Below, in pieces: positions 1 to 8,923 of a stretch of 64,000 bases of DNA. Location: assembly GCF_024204685.1 (NCBI RefSeq), contig NZ_CP100350.1:2706501-2770500 (forward strand), written 5' to 3'. Position 1 is the first letter of the stretch. The number at the start of each line of letters is the position of its first letter. This stretch comes from Gilvimarinus sp. DA14. Its GTDB lineage: Bacteria > Pseudomonadota > Gammaproteobacteria > Pseudomonadales > Cellvibrionaceae. The notes beneath the pieces are model-generated. The model made no database searches and had not been told where the DNA came from. It worked only from the letters and a program-made list of their open reading frames with translations. Both the position numbers and the translations under genes were made by a program.

Positions 1-355
1 CCTCGTCGTTCATCGATAGCATATCGTCAATAATAACCTGCTCCAGAATCAGGCGAGGCAGCCCCTGCTGGTTGATAAACTTCATGCTCCACTCGCCAAA
101 GCGGCGGTTGCCCTCAAATTCTTCGCTAAACATGGCCATCACTTTATGGCGAGGATCTTTCTCAATGCTGGCCATTATCTCCGCAGCTTCGTCGGCTTCA
201 CTCTCCAGATACTGAAAGAAGTAAGGGGCCTTAAAGTACAGATAGCCTGTTACATTAACGCTTTGATTGCGCTCTTGAGCCTGTTGCAAAAGCTCTGTGA
301 GTGCATTGGCGTCGAACGCCTGCTCAGCCTGGCTGACGTATAAAATGGCTTTCAT
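1..355 (-). CDS. BLUF-domain blue-light photoreceptor (partial, N-terminal part)
   Basis: The reading frame opens at an ATG at 355 and runs off the left edge of the window, giving 118 residues. It matches the BLUF flavin-binding fold: Tyr6 in the first strand, Asn30, Gln48 in FFQYLE, and the WSM motif with Trp89 and Met91. The spacing from Tyr to Asn, Gln, Trp and Met (24, 42, 83, 85) is the spacing I recall for BlrB-type BLUF domains, so the FAD hydrogen-bond network looks intact. BLUF proteins sense blue light through FAD. The output is either on the same chain or a partner, and it cannot be seen because the C-terminus lies outside the window. An AGGA ribosome site precedes the start. Confidence 0.87.
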   Translation of the reverse strand, partial: MKAILYVSQAEQAFDANALTELLQQAQERNQSVNVTGYLYFKAPYFFQYLESEADEAAEIMASIEKDPRHKVMAMFSEEFEGNRRFGEWSMKFINQQGLPRLILEQVIIDDMLSMNDE

Positions 356-514
356 AAAGTCCTGTGAGGAGAAAGGAAGGCGGGCCAGTGTGCAGCAAAC
401 TGGGCTGGCGCACAAGAGAAATCCTTGCCAATGCTGGTGACGGCGACAAACGGAGCTTTCGTTGCTATGATTTCTACTTCGCCTGACTGTGTTTTAACCT
501 GTTTGGAGGGATGT

Positions 515-1408
515 ATGACGCGACTATGGAGTTGGTTGGCGGCCCTGGTGCTATTGGCTGGGTGCGCTCAAACTCAGGTAAACCTGCCGGCGCTGGAAGG
601 AGCGTCCTCTGCTCGCCTGCCCGGTAAAGTCATTTGGCACGATCTGATCAGTGCTACCCCCCAGGCCAGTCAGCGCTTTTACGGCGAGCTGTTCGGCTGG
701 CAGTTTGAGCAGCTTACGTTTAACACCAGTATCTTTTCCAGCGCCAGCTACTATGTCATTAGCCATCAGGGGCGGGTCATTGGTGGGATGGTGGATCAGG
801 CCGATCTCAACGCCGAGGGCAATGCCTCACAATGGGTGGTAGTGCTAGCCAGCGATAATATTGACCAGAGCGCGGCGGCGGTCGAGGCCAATGGCGGTAC
901 ATTACTGGGCCCTGTGTTTGATTTGCAAGAGCGCGGTCGCATGGCGGTAGCTAAAGATGGGCAGGGCGCCCTGTTTGCTCTGTTACAAACCCCGAATGGC
1001 GACCCGGCAGACCGCAGTCAAATACCCACCGGCGATTTTCTCTGGAACGAGCTTTGGACCAGTAATGTGAGCCAGGCTGGTCACTTTTACCGCACCCTGG
1101 CACCCTACCAGTTGGACGCCCACAACCTGGGCGATGGCCACGATTACACCTTGCTAAAAGCGCAGCAAAAACCTCGTGCCGGCATCGTGAAAATGCCGGT
1201 ACAGGGTATACCGCCCACCTGGGTCAGCTATGTGCGCGTAGCGGACGCGGCCGAGCTGGATGCGATTTTGGCGCAGGTGGAAAGCCTGGGCGGCAAAATC
1301 CTGCTGCCAGCCGAAGACCGTATAGCCGGGGGGCGCGCCGCGTTAATTGCCGGCCCCTCTGGTGCGGGTATTGCGCTGCAAACCTGGCCTGTGACTGACA
1401 AGGAGTAG
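515..1408 (+). CDS. Two-domain VOC (glyoxalase/bleomycin-resistance fold) lipoprotein
   Basis: This is a 297-residue protein. I start it at the ATG at 515 because GGAGGG lies four bases upstream and the signal peptide then begins there, with lipobox LLAGC at Cys17. An in-frame ATG at 425 would bury that signal. Two vicinal-oxygen-chelate units follow, at about residues 30-155 (around FYGELFGW) and 170-297 (around HFYRTLAPY). Paired VOC modules of this kind bind small molecules or metals; the substrate is not predictable. The protein should be anchored to a membrane facing the periplasm. It lies divergent from the BLUF gene and five bases ahead of a second small lipoprotein, with which it is probably co-transcribed. 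Confidence 0.85.
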   Translation: MTRLWSWLAALVLLAGCAQTQVNLPALEGASSARLPGKVIWHDLISATPQASQRFYGELFGWQFEQLTFNTSIFSSASYYVISHQGRVIGGMVDQADLNAEGNASQWVVVLASDNIDQSAAAVEANGGTLLGPVFDLQERGRMAVAKDGQGALFALLQTPNGDPADRSQIPTGDFLWNELWTSNVSQAGHFYRTLAPYQLDAHNLGDGHDYTLLKAQQKPRAGIVKMPVQGIPPTWVSYVRVADAAELDAILAQVESLGGKILLPAEDRIAGGRAALIAGPSGAGIALQTWPVTDKE

Positions 1409-1413
1409 TAGGT

Positions 1414-1578
1414 ATGAAACGATTGGGAAAAGTGTTCAGCGCCGCGTTTTTGTTAACTGCTCTGGCGTGCTTGGGCGGTTGTGACCCGCAGGTGTACGGC
1501 AATATCGGTATTCAGTCTGGCTGGGGCAGTGGCCCGCATTTGACCGGCAGTATTTCCGTTGGCGGTCGTATCCATTAG
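1414..1578 (+). CDS. Small lipoprotein, 54 aa, unknown function
   Basis: A short frame begins with ATG five bases after the preceding stop codon, with AGGAGTAGT as the likely ribosome site. The product has a lysine/arginine N-terminus, a hydrophobic core and lipobox LGGC with Cys23. The mature part is only about 32 residues and glycine/serine-rich, ending in a GSISVGGRIH stretch. I recognise no domain. The signal peptide and the tight spacing to the VOC lipoprotein make it a credible gene; the two probably form one operon. Confidence 0.65.
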   Translation: MKRLGKVFSAAFLLTALACLGGCDPQVYGNIGIQSGWGSGPHLTGSISVGGRIH

Positions 1579-1689
1579 GTCAGATTTTTAAAGTATTCTG
1601 CTGCAATCGCCCTGTGCGTGCGCGAAAATTTATGCTGATGGGGTTTGGTGACACGCCCAATCTATAGAGGTCTACCGCTTAAGTTCGCT

Positions 1690-2889
1690 TCACTGCTTCG
1701 GCTCCGCCTCTTTTATGGGTTGCTCGGGGTCAGCCTCCCCGGTGACGGTATCCAAAAGCGTTTGTCCTTCTTCTTTTAACGTATTCACAATCGGTTCGCG
1801 AAATAACTCATCCGGTGCGGTAATGATTTTTTCCGGTAGGGTTTCGGGCTGTTGTTCGGCAATAGTTTGCGCCTCGGTAATGCGAAAGCGCAGCACGCCA
1901 ATCACCTGCTGCGCCTCAGTGACCACATCGATGCGCCAGTTACCCTGGGGGTAGGGCGGAAAGTTCAGTTTGTGACTCCAGGCACGGTAGCCCGCTTGGC
2001 GACCACCCTGAATATCCAACGCAATTTTATCAATGGTTTTACCGTTTAAACGCCACACATGGTAGATGCGTTCGTTCAGACCGCGGGGCGCGTGAATCGC
2101 GGTATAAGCGTATAGACCATTATCTAATTGCGAGGCGCTAAGGGTTTTGATTCGTTTGCCAGGGGCTTTTTCTCGATCGTCAATTTCCGTGGTGACCGCA
2201 ACTCGTGTCAACCACAAGGTGGCCGGTGGCACCCACGGGCGAGTAAGAATGCCAACCCCTGCTGCGCCGAGGACTAACGTCAGCGCCAGCGCGCTACGCC
2301 GCCACCAGCCAAACGAAAAGTCACGGGCCATGTTCAAAAACGACAGTAAAGTGGCAATCAAAAGCGACCACTGGTACGCCTTGGCCGTGGGGATATGCAA
2401 CAAAATAGGCAGCGCCGTTAGCAGTACCGCAAATAGCGTAAAGCCGTGATAAAAAAAGTACAGCCAGCGTTTGGGTGCCAGCCACTTGTAGTACACCGGA
2501 TCGATAACTGACACCACCGCCATGGCAATTAAAAGACCGGTAAACACCATTTGCCCGCTGTTCCAGGCGGTGGTAATAAAGAAAAAAGGAATGACAAAAA
2601 ACAGACTTTCCTGGTGCACCATCTGCGTTGCAAAGCGCACCACAGGATCGGGTAGTTCGGTACCAAACCAATGACTAACGCCGCGCTTGAGCAAGTTCTC
2701 AAGCATCAGCAAAACCCAACCACCCAGCATCAACAGTGATACCAACTGGGCAAACTTATCCTGCTCGCGCTCGACTAAAAAGAAACTGGCCACCCCCGAG
2801 ACAAAACCCAGCAGCGCCAATAGCCCCGGATAGCGGGCGGCGAGTTTTGCTAGGTGGGAAAAAATACGTGTTAGGCGGGCCAATGACAA
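1690..2889 (-). CDS. Integral membrane protein with C-terminal DUF2914-type domain
   Basis: The protein has 399 residues. The N-terminal half (about residues 17-225) holds several hydrophobic membrane segments. The C-terminal half is soluble and matches the DUF2914 pattern (HVWRLNGKTIDKIALDIQGG, then WSHKLNFPPYPQGNWRIDVV). After it comes a glutamate/proline-rich tail. The domain pair is widespread in marine gammaproteobacteria as a conserved hypothetical protein with no known role. The start is a TTG with a weak ribosome site and could lie slightly downstream. It is probably a single-gene unit. Confidence 0.8.
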   Translation of the reverse strand: MSLARLTRIFSHLAKLAARYPGLLALLGFVSGVASFFLVEREQDKFAQLVSLLMLGGWVLLMLENLLKRGVSHWFGTELPDPVVRFATQMVHQESLFFVIPFFFITTAWNSGQMVFTGLLIAMAVVSVIDPVYYKWLAPKRWLYFFYHGFTLFAVLLTALPILLHIPTAKAYQWSLLIATLLSFLNMARDFSFGWWRRSALALTLVLGAAGVGILTRPWVPPATLWLTRVAVTTEIDDREKAPGKRIKTLSASQLDNGLYAYTAIHAPRGLNERIYHVWRLNGKTIDKIALDIQGGRQAGYRAWSHKLNFPPYPQGNWRIDVVTEAQQVIGVLRFRITEAQTIAEQQPETLPEKIITAPDELFREPIVNTLKEEGQTLLDTVTGEADPEQPIKEAEPKQ

Positions 2890-3196
2890 ATACCGTGCTT
2901 ATCCGATGAGGCGTGTATCATAACCCACCTAAGGCGTAAGAACCTTGATGCAGTCGGCCAGGCTACGATCATTATTAGCGAGTTGCGTGGCAAGACGAGC
3001 ACCAAGTCGATAGCGGGTGTTGGTTACCTTATCCGGGATTATAAGATCTGTGGGTGTCCCGAAAACATAGTGCTATTTATTTGCCCTCTGTGCCATCCCA
3101 ATACCGCGAGTTCACTTGGGCGGATCAGCTTTGAGTGTTTCTAATAAATGGGTGTTCTATTTATCAAGTCTCTGGGGGGCTTATTTATTCGACAGG
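2890..3196. other. Intergenic region with GGGTGTCC-type repeats
   Basis: No coding frame is credible here. The stretch contains GTGGGTGTCCCGAAAAC at 3050, CTATTTATTTGCC near 3073 and TGGGTGTTCTATTTAT at 3149. Closely related strings recur at 10.19-10.24 kb on the other side of the accessory operon. Confidence 0.7.
3050..3164. repeat. Left copy of the GGGTGTCC repeat cluster
   Basis: Two short motifs are seen: GTGGGTGTCCCGAAAAC at 3050-3066 and TGGGTGTTCTATTTAT at 3149-3164. The right-hand cluster (10133-10275) carries GTGGGTGTCCCAAAAAC and TGGGTGTCCTATTTAT, each differing by one base. Short GC-rich motifs scattered in intergenic space resemble REP-type or MITE-remnant repeats. Which family they belong to cannot be settled here. 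Confidence 0.6.
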
Positions 3197-3628
3197 TTAC
3201 TCAAAGCGGCAGTCTGGACGCCATGACTCTATATTTTCAAAGCTAGACGTGACACATTGCCATTCAAGACTATGTGTAGCTGCATTGGGAGTCGGGATAT
3301 AGTCAATCGTCCCTCCTTCGACCCCCGACTTGACAGTAAAAGTAAGTCTAATAATGCCACGCTCCTGAATTTTAAGGCTTTGCAATACATTGTCAGAAAA
3401 CGACTCCGGGCTAGGCAAGTTCAACCCCTCATTTGATGATGGCAGCTTTCCCTTCTCGGCGAAATACACCTCCAGTTTCAACCTGACTGGTATGCTGCGG
3501 TTAATTCCCTTACTGATATAGGCGATATTCCCATATTGAGCTTGCTGCTTCCCCTCATACCACTTATATACTATAACAATTAAAATTAATGGCGCCGCAA
3601 TCAGACTAATTTTCCTAATTTTTTCCAT
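3197..3628 (-). CDS. Membrane-anchored pilin-like protein
   Basis: The protein has 143 residues. Residues 6-22 form a membrane anchor after a short basic start (MEKIRK). The remainder resembles the globular part of type IV pilins: an YFAEKGKLPSSNEG helix end, strands around GIIRLTFTVKSGVEGGTIDYIPTP, and a C-terminal disulfide loop with Cys125 after SLEWQ and Cys140 in RPDCRF. The prepilin peptidase site (Gly before Phe/Met plus Glu5) is absent, so it probably does not enter a pilus by the usual route. It is the last gene of the four-gene operon, 31 bases after the giant protein, with AGGGG before the ATG. Confidence 0.72.
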   Translation of the reverse strand: MEKIRKISLIAAPLILIVIVYKWYEGKQQAQYGNIAYISKGINRSIPVRLKLEVYFAEKGKLPSSNEGLNLPSPESFSDNVLQSLKIQERGIIRLTFTVKSGVEGGTIDYIPTPNAATHSLEWQCVTSSFENIESWRPDCRFE

Positions 3629-3659
3629 AGTTACCCCTAGAAACTAAATACGCTGACAG

Positions 3660-6600
3660 TCAAAGCGCATACCGGTATAGGCTATTATTTGACTTGATCA
3701 ACAAGTGGTCATTCTGCTCATCAATAAATACCCTTTGTCCCAGCTCTTCTCGTATTGTCGTATCTTTTCCAATCAGACGAACAAACGGCGTCCATTTTTT
3801 ATTGTCGCGCTTATAAAGGTAAACCATCCCCCTCCGAAAGTTTGGTGTATCAACCTCCCCTTTAGCACGATTACCAACAACGAGCCAGTCACGATTAACA
3901 GCAAGCGAATCACCAAAGGAAGAGTTGGGTCTATCGACACTTTCAATGTCTGGCGCTAATGTATCAGTCTGTCGCCACTCGTGATGCTCTAAGACAAATC
4001 GATAAACTTCACCCAGGTGGTCTGAGCCACCTCTTGGATTGCCAATAAACATTTCGTTGCCCATGATAACCATGGATGCTCCGAGAGCTTCAAAGTTCTC
4101 TCTTCTTTCACGCTTGGAAAAATAATCATCCACGACTAGTGTCTGAGTGGGCTGCCAAAGCTGACCGTCAAAATGAAACATATAAGCCTTCTCGCGCCAA
4201 CTGACTACCGCCCAATCGCCCGATACAGCAACATTGCTACAGCCAGCATTGAATTTTCGGCCCCACTGCCACTGCGAATTAATAAAGAAATAACTATAAA
4301 TTCCTTTTAAAGTGTTACAAACTAAAGCGCGGCCACCTTGCGCCGCGACCCCCACACCAAAACTTGCATCCGTCGTGGCATCGCTGGCCGACAGCGTAGC
4401 CGCCTCAACCCAAGCACCCGCAACGTACTGATAGATGCTTACCTCACCAGAAGATGAGACTCTTTCGGCGCGACTTAGTGCCGCTCTTAAATCTTTCACC
4501 TCTCGATAACTGAAATCAGGAAAATCTTCCCGAAGCTTATCTAATCTCGTAGTGCCTGGCATATCAACAGGAAACCCCTCAACCGATAAGTAACCTTTTT
4601 TAAATAAAGCTTCTCTAATGGTTTCAACGTCTTGTGTGCGTCGCAGTTCTTCCGAAAAATATTTATTGCGCAAGGGCCCTATGCCCGAGCGACGAGGAAA
4701 CCCCTTTATAGCAACATTACCACCTGGACTTATAGAGTATTCATCGAACAACAACGATTCTGTCGTGTTTTTATCTCCAGAAGAAACAGCCCCAGGGAGA
4801 GCTTCGATCTCAACGACCGGGATATCCGCCCAAGGATCGGGTGGCTCAGCTCGATCAATCGCGACTTTTTTTGCAATTTCTGGACTCATCTCACCCCAAA
4901 TAAAGTCGCCATCTTCTGATAAAGCATAAGGTCCACGTCGCCATTTATAGGGGTGCTCACCAATACCAACCAACTTGTGATGAGCTGTATAAGTAATTTT
5001 TATATCTGTGCGGGTATTGGTGTAGATCAAGCGTGACTCTTCATCGAATCCGTTTTGGGTGTAGGGCCCGTTATATTTATCCCATTTATAATTTTTAAGC
5101 TCAAAAGACGACTTGCCGTAGCCTTGCAAAATAGCTCTTGATTTTTCATGCTCGCCGGCATGATGATAAAGCCATGAGAAATCTATCGCTGTATTTTCTG
5201 TTATTCCATAATATTCTTCAAAGTAAGAAATAAACTTTTTGGAACGAATCAAACTTTCCGGACTTCCTTGCTCTGCACGATACCGAAACAACACTAACGC
5301 TCGATCCATTAGCTTACTTGGCCGGACTGGATTAACTTTTCCTGCCGCTATTTTCGCCATAACTCTATCTTGCTCGTTCATTACCGTCGATGTTACTGGG
5401 TCGGCATTAAACAGTATATACGGATAGACACTAGGAAAATCGTGTAACACTTCTTTCAGAAGATTGTTTGACAGGCGGTTTAAATCGGAACTATTTTGGT
5501 TCTCCAAAAAAAGTGCTAACGCCTCTCTGTTTTTACTATATTTCTTGTCTCGCTTAAGCATACTATGATTGCGCTCAAGCTGTTCGCTCTCGGCCCTGAT
5601 CAAGTCAACATAGCTATAAATCTGCGATTTCGCTGGCTCCTTGTAATCAGCTTCTTGTTGATTTTTTTGCAGCTTAAATTCCTGTTCCTTTTGTTTATTA
5701 TTTGCGTAATTACTATTACGCAAAACGTTCCAAAAATGTCTTGTAAACCTCGCCTCGTTCACACGATCTACTGAGTCGGCGGCGAGAAACATCAAGCGAT
5801 CATGCTCGTTAACTTCATCATCTTCAAAGGGACCCATTGGCCCTTCGCCATCAGCCCCGGGTATTTGGTCTACGGCCCAAGACAACATTTGTTCCCCCAG
5901 CCCACAGAGGCCGATCTCAGGTCGACACAGGCTATAGCCGAGCATAACCCGAGGCTTTAGGTAAGCCTCATCTAAAAACACACTCGACGCAAATCCATCG
6001 ACCGCAATTCTCATTCGAGACTGGCGCCTTTGAGGCGACTGCTCTGCAGTTTCTGGATAAAACTCCACAGAGGGCAAGTCAGTGGCATAGAGAACATCCA
6101 TGCCACTAGCCGCAACGGCTAAGTTCGTGTTCAGCATTGCCTCTCGGTTGTGCCCGACGTTGTAGTAAGCCTGATACCACGACCGTTTCTGAGCAATGCT
6201 ATAATGACCATTTCGCGGCGGCGAAAAGCGAATTTTATATCCTGGCTGGTGATATTTTAAACGCAGATACTCAAGTGCCAAGACTGACTCATCCAGATCT
6301 AAACCTTCGACAGGATTTGAGTAGGGCCTGTTAAAAATATAGTCCAAGTTATAGTGAATTTTTTTTATCACTTTGTTTGACTGATCTAGCAAGCCAGTAT
6401 CTATAAGCGCTTTTCGTATTTTCTCTCTCTCATCTCTACTAATAGTTGAGCCGAAATAGTCATCAATACTTTTGTTGCGGTTTATGGATGTAGCTCTATA
6501 GATAGTATCGGGATCGTTGCTGCCCAGAACATCGATATTGAGCTTTTTTGCTCGAGTACTTTCTTGCTCATCATCAAGAATAAGCGAGAGCGAAAACTTA

Positions 6601-7925
6601 GCAGCATAATTCAACGGATCATATTCAAGCGATTCCTCAAGAAGCCTAACGGCCGCATTAACTTGACTTTTAACAGGCCGCTTGGCGAGCTCAGTATAAA
6701 AGCTATTAGCAATCTTATGTCTTCCATTACGAACATATTTTGTTGTCGCTACGCCTTGTAGATCGGCTGCTTGGAATAACAATTCACGAGATTTACTCTG
6801 GTCTTCGGTGGTAACCCCGGCCACTACCGGAGAGAGAGATGTGTTAATAGTTTCACTGGTCTGTCTGTAAATTTCTTGCCAATCACTACCCTTTAAAATA
6901 AACAACTCTCTGCCGTTATCAACAGAGTCAATATAAAGGCAAAGCGTTATTAAGGACTCTAAACGAGTGGTTTCAACTCGGTACACGCCATGAACGGCCC
7001 AATCGGCTTTTGCTCGCAAGGAGGATCGATCCTCTTCGGCGTATTGAAGCTTTCGCAGGCCCTCTTCAATCACCAAAGGCATAACCTGTGTTCTTGCCAG
7101 GACCCGATAGCTCTTTTCTTTTCCGTTAACTAGCCGCTCTATTAGGTGCTCACTTAGATCGCGCCCTTTAGCTAGATTCTTATCGTCTACTGATATATCA
7201 AAAAAATGGCCAATAGCGATTTTACGCTGTGCTTGCTCAGACTCTGCTGTGCCTCTCTGAGATCTGACCTTAGGCGCTTGCGTTTGCACAAAAGTCGAGG
7301 CTTTTCGCACAGCTTGCTTCAAAGTGGCGATCGTAAACAAGAAGCGAGCAGCGCTTACCACCTCGCCTGTGTTATTGTCAAGAAGCTTCAGGGTGTAGGC
7401 TTTACCCTCTTCACCGGACAATAACGAGCCGACTAAAGAGTAATCTGAAAGCGGTAATTTCATCAGCGATTGCTGGTTTTCTCGTGCCTGGTCGCCCGCA
7501 AGTGCCGTCGTTTTTTCACGAAACAATGCATCCATAAAGGAACGATCAAGCAGCTCAATCTGAGAACTTGAAGCCAATTCAATCATCAGCAAAGACGTGA
7601 TCAGCTCAGAGAGCTCAGGTCCATCGCTATTTTTCTGGCTGTATAACGTAGTGTCCAATGGGTATAGTGCAATGCGAGGTACGAACGTCGTCTCGGAAGA
7701 AGAGCTCTCTGGGGGGACCAACACCGGCGACGCAGCCTCAGAAGTGGGAGTGGGCACATCCAGTGTCGAAGGCGTGGATTGCTGCGTCATCGCCGGACTT
7801 TCTATAGGCTCTGTCAGGCTGACAGTCGATAGCCAGCCGGCCAGCTGCAACCCGACAACAACCGCCAGTAACAAAATCAATACATTCGTGATCTTGAAGG
7901 CTGACTTTTTAATATTTTGTTTCAC
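3660..7925 (-). CDS. Giant membrane-anchored TolB/CsgG-like protein with C-terminal FG-GAP-like propeller
   Basis: The product has about 1421 residues. I start it at the GTG at 7925, nine bases after AGGG; a TTG at 7934 is possible. A single membrane segment (about 15-35) is followed by a Pro/Ser/Thr linker to about residue 82. Two units of TolB-N/CsgG-like fold come next (near RIALYPLDTTLYS and RKIAIGHFFDISVDD), then a long, largely helical region rich in charged residues. The last 265 residues or so repeat the FG-GAP pattern (SFGDSLAVNRDWLVVGN, then GMVYLYKRDNKKW), suggesting a seven-bladed propeller facing the periplasm. It sits 30 bases behind the CsgG-like gene. I know no characterised homolog with this architecture. 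Domain calls are by eye. Confidence 0.75.
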   Translation of the reverse strand: MKQNIKKSAFKITNVLILLLAVVVGLQLAGWLSTVSLTEPIESPAMTQQSTPSTLDVPTPTSEAASPVLVPPESSSSETTFVPRIALYPLDTTLYSQKNSDGPELSELITSLLMIELASSSQIELLDRSFMDALFREKTTALAGDQARENQQSLMKLPLSDYSLVGSLLSGEEGKAYTLKLLDNNTGEVVSAARFLFTIATLKQAVRKASTFVQTQAPKVRSQRGTAESEQAQRKIAIGHFFDISVDDKNLAKGRDLSEHLIERLVNGKEKSYRVLARTQVMPLVIEEGLRKLQYAEEDRSSLRAKADWAVHGVYRVETTRLESLITLCLYIDSVDNGRELFILKGSDWQEIYRQTSETINTSLSPVVAGVTTEDQSKSRELLFQAADLQGVATTKYVRNGRHKIANSFYTELAKRPVKSQVNAAVRLLEESLEYDPLNYAAKFSLSLILDDEQESTRAKKLNIDVLGSNDPDTIYRATSINRNKSIDDYFGSTISRDEREKIRKALIDTGLLDQSNKVIKKIHYNLDYIFNRPYSNPVEGLDLDESVLALEYLRLKYHQPGYKIRFSPPRNGHYSIAQKRSWYQAYYNVGHNREAMLNTNLAVAASGMDVLYATDLPSVEFYPETAEQSPQRRQSRMRIAVDGFASSVFLDEAYLKPRVMLGYSLCRPEIGLCGLGEQMLSWAVDQIPGADGEGPMGPFEDDEVNEHDRLMFLAADSVDRVNEARFTRHFWNVLRNSNYANNKQKEQEFKLQKNQQEADYKEPAKSQIYSYVDLIRAESEQLERNHSMLKRDKKYSKNREALALFLENQNSSDLNRLSNNLLKEVLHDFPSVYPYILFNADPVTSTVMNEQDRVMAKIAAGKVNPVRPSKLMDRALVLFRYRAEQGSPESLIRSKKFISYFEEYYGITENTAIDFSWLYHHAGEHEKSRAILQGYGKSSFELKNYKWDKYNGPYTQNGFDEESRLIYTNTRTDIKITYTAHHKLVGIGEHPYKWRRGPYALSEDGDFIWGEMSPEIAKKVAIDRAEPPDPWADIPVVEIEALPGAVSSGDKNTTESLLFDEYSISPGGNVAIKGFPRRSGIGPLRNKYFSEELRRTQDVETIREALFKKGYLSVEGFPVDMPGTTRLDKLREDFPDFSYREVKDLRAALSRAERVSSSGEVSIYQYVAGAWVEAATLSASDATTDASFGVGVAAQGGRALVCNTLKGIYSYFFINSQWQWGRKFNAGCSNVAVSGDWAVVSWREKAYMFHFDGQLWQPTQTLVVDDYFSKRERRENFEALGASMVIMGNEMFIGNPRGGSDHLGEVYRFVLEHHEWRQTDTLAPDIESVDRPNSSFGDSLAVNRDWLVVGNRAKGEVDTPNFRRGMVYLYKRDNKKWTPFVRLIGKDTTIREELGQRVFIDEQNDHLLIKSNNSLYRYAL

Positions 7926-7955
7926 GCTCAACAACCCTGTTTTAGATACTATGGC

Positions 7956-8900
7956 TTACAACCCTACCAGTTTAGGTAGCAGGCGCTCCGCAATTTTAGC
8001 TGACGCACTTTGCAGTGCACTTTTCGCGGCTATCATTTCGCTGACATCAATCGCAACTTCTACTTGTCTATCCACAGCAATCACACGATTAGTCGCTTGG
8101 TCTATCGCTTTGACCTCCAGCCGTGCCTTTACACCAACAATCTCGCCCTTACGAGTTGAAACCTCGGTAAAACCTTCGCCCCGAATTAGAATGTCGGCAC
8201 TTTTTGCGCTTTTAGAACCAGCATCAACAACATCAAATCCAGAGCCCATACTGTAAAAGATCATCTCAGTTTCTGCAGCTGGATCTTTGGCCGCTCGATT
8301 AATATGTTGCTCACGAATTGAAATCGCCAAAGTGGGTCTCTCTTGGTCTCCAAGGTTTTTCTTAAGTTCGGCCAAACGATCGTTTCTACTAACGGGCTTC
8401 GCCAACAGCGTATCTGCGTTACTGGAGATAACATTCGCTACTTGGTTGGAAAGATCTTGTGTCAAACTAAGAACACTATCGTTCACGCTACCTTCAACTG
8501 ATGCTCCCAAAACTCGACTTGTTTCCGTACCAATTATCTTGGCGACAATCATTAGGTGGTCTTCAATTTCAAAAATGGTACCGGTAACAATGATTTTTGC
8601 TCCCGTCAACTGTCCCACCTGAATCGCCTGTTGCGGGTTCACCATTCCGGACAAGCTAAGCACCGCTTCGTCTTCAAGCTTGTTAAGCTCTTCGCGATCC
8701 ACCAAAGCTATATTTGGGTTTATAACCAGATTTGCGAACAGAATAGATCCAATTTTCTCTCCCATCCCCGATATCGCTCGGCCCTTCTCGGAGAAGTCAA
8801 AAATGGCAACAGGGTGAAGAGTCTCTGCGGTATCGGAAAAGCTCATTGGGGCAGCCGAGCAAAGGAAAAGTGCCAACAATAGGTTAAACACAACTTTCAT
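7956..8900 (-). CDS. CsgG-like periplasmic protein
   Basis: The protein has 314 residues, with a signal peptide to about residue 23 and no lipobox. The body follows the CsgG/FlgO/TolB-N pattern: HPVAIFDFSE, an LVDREELNKLEDE helix, then GAKIIVTGTIFEIEDHLMIVAKII. True CsgG is a lipoprotein forming the curli secretion pore, and the missing lipid cysteine argues against that exact role here. A second half from about residue 190 repeats a similar alpha/beta layout ending in MIAAKSALQSASAKIAERLLPKL. AGGGA lies six bases ahead of the ATG. It is tightly packed between its operon partners and likely works with the giant CsgG-like protein downstream. Confidence 0.8.
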   Translation of the reverse strand: MKVVFNLLLALFLCSAAPMSFSDTAETLHPVAIFDFSEKGRAISGMGEKIGSILFANLVINPNIALVDREELNKLEDEAVLSLSGMVNPQQAIQVGQLTGAKIIVTGTIFEIEDHLMIVAKIIGTETSRVLGASVEGSVNDSVLSLTQDLSNQVANVISSNADTLLAKPVSRNDRLAELKKNLGDQERPTLAISIREQHINRAAKDPAAETEMIFYSMGSGFDVVDAGSKSAKSADILIRGEGFTEVSTRKGEIVGVKARLEVKAIDQATNRVIAVDRQVEVAIDVSEMIAAKSALQSASAKIAERLLPKLVGL

Positions 8901-8923
8901 AATATTTCCCTAAAGAGTAATTG

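Noticed and set aside
425-514. Upstream start for the VOC lipoprotein
   Set aside because: It would place 30 residues before an excellent lipoprotein signal; GGAGGG supports the ATG at 515.
3660-7925. GWxTD-type domain in the middle of the giant protein
   Set aside because: A helical stretch around VNEARFTRHFWNVLR looked suggestive, but the GWxTD motif itself is absent.
7597-8256. Plus-strand open frame of 219 codons
   Set aside because: It runs antisense across the start of the giant protein and the end of the CsgG-like gene, has low-complexity Ser/Thr translation and no ribosome site.
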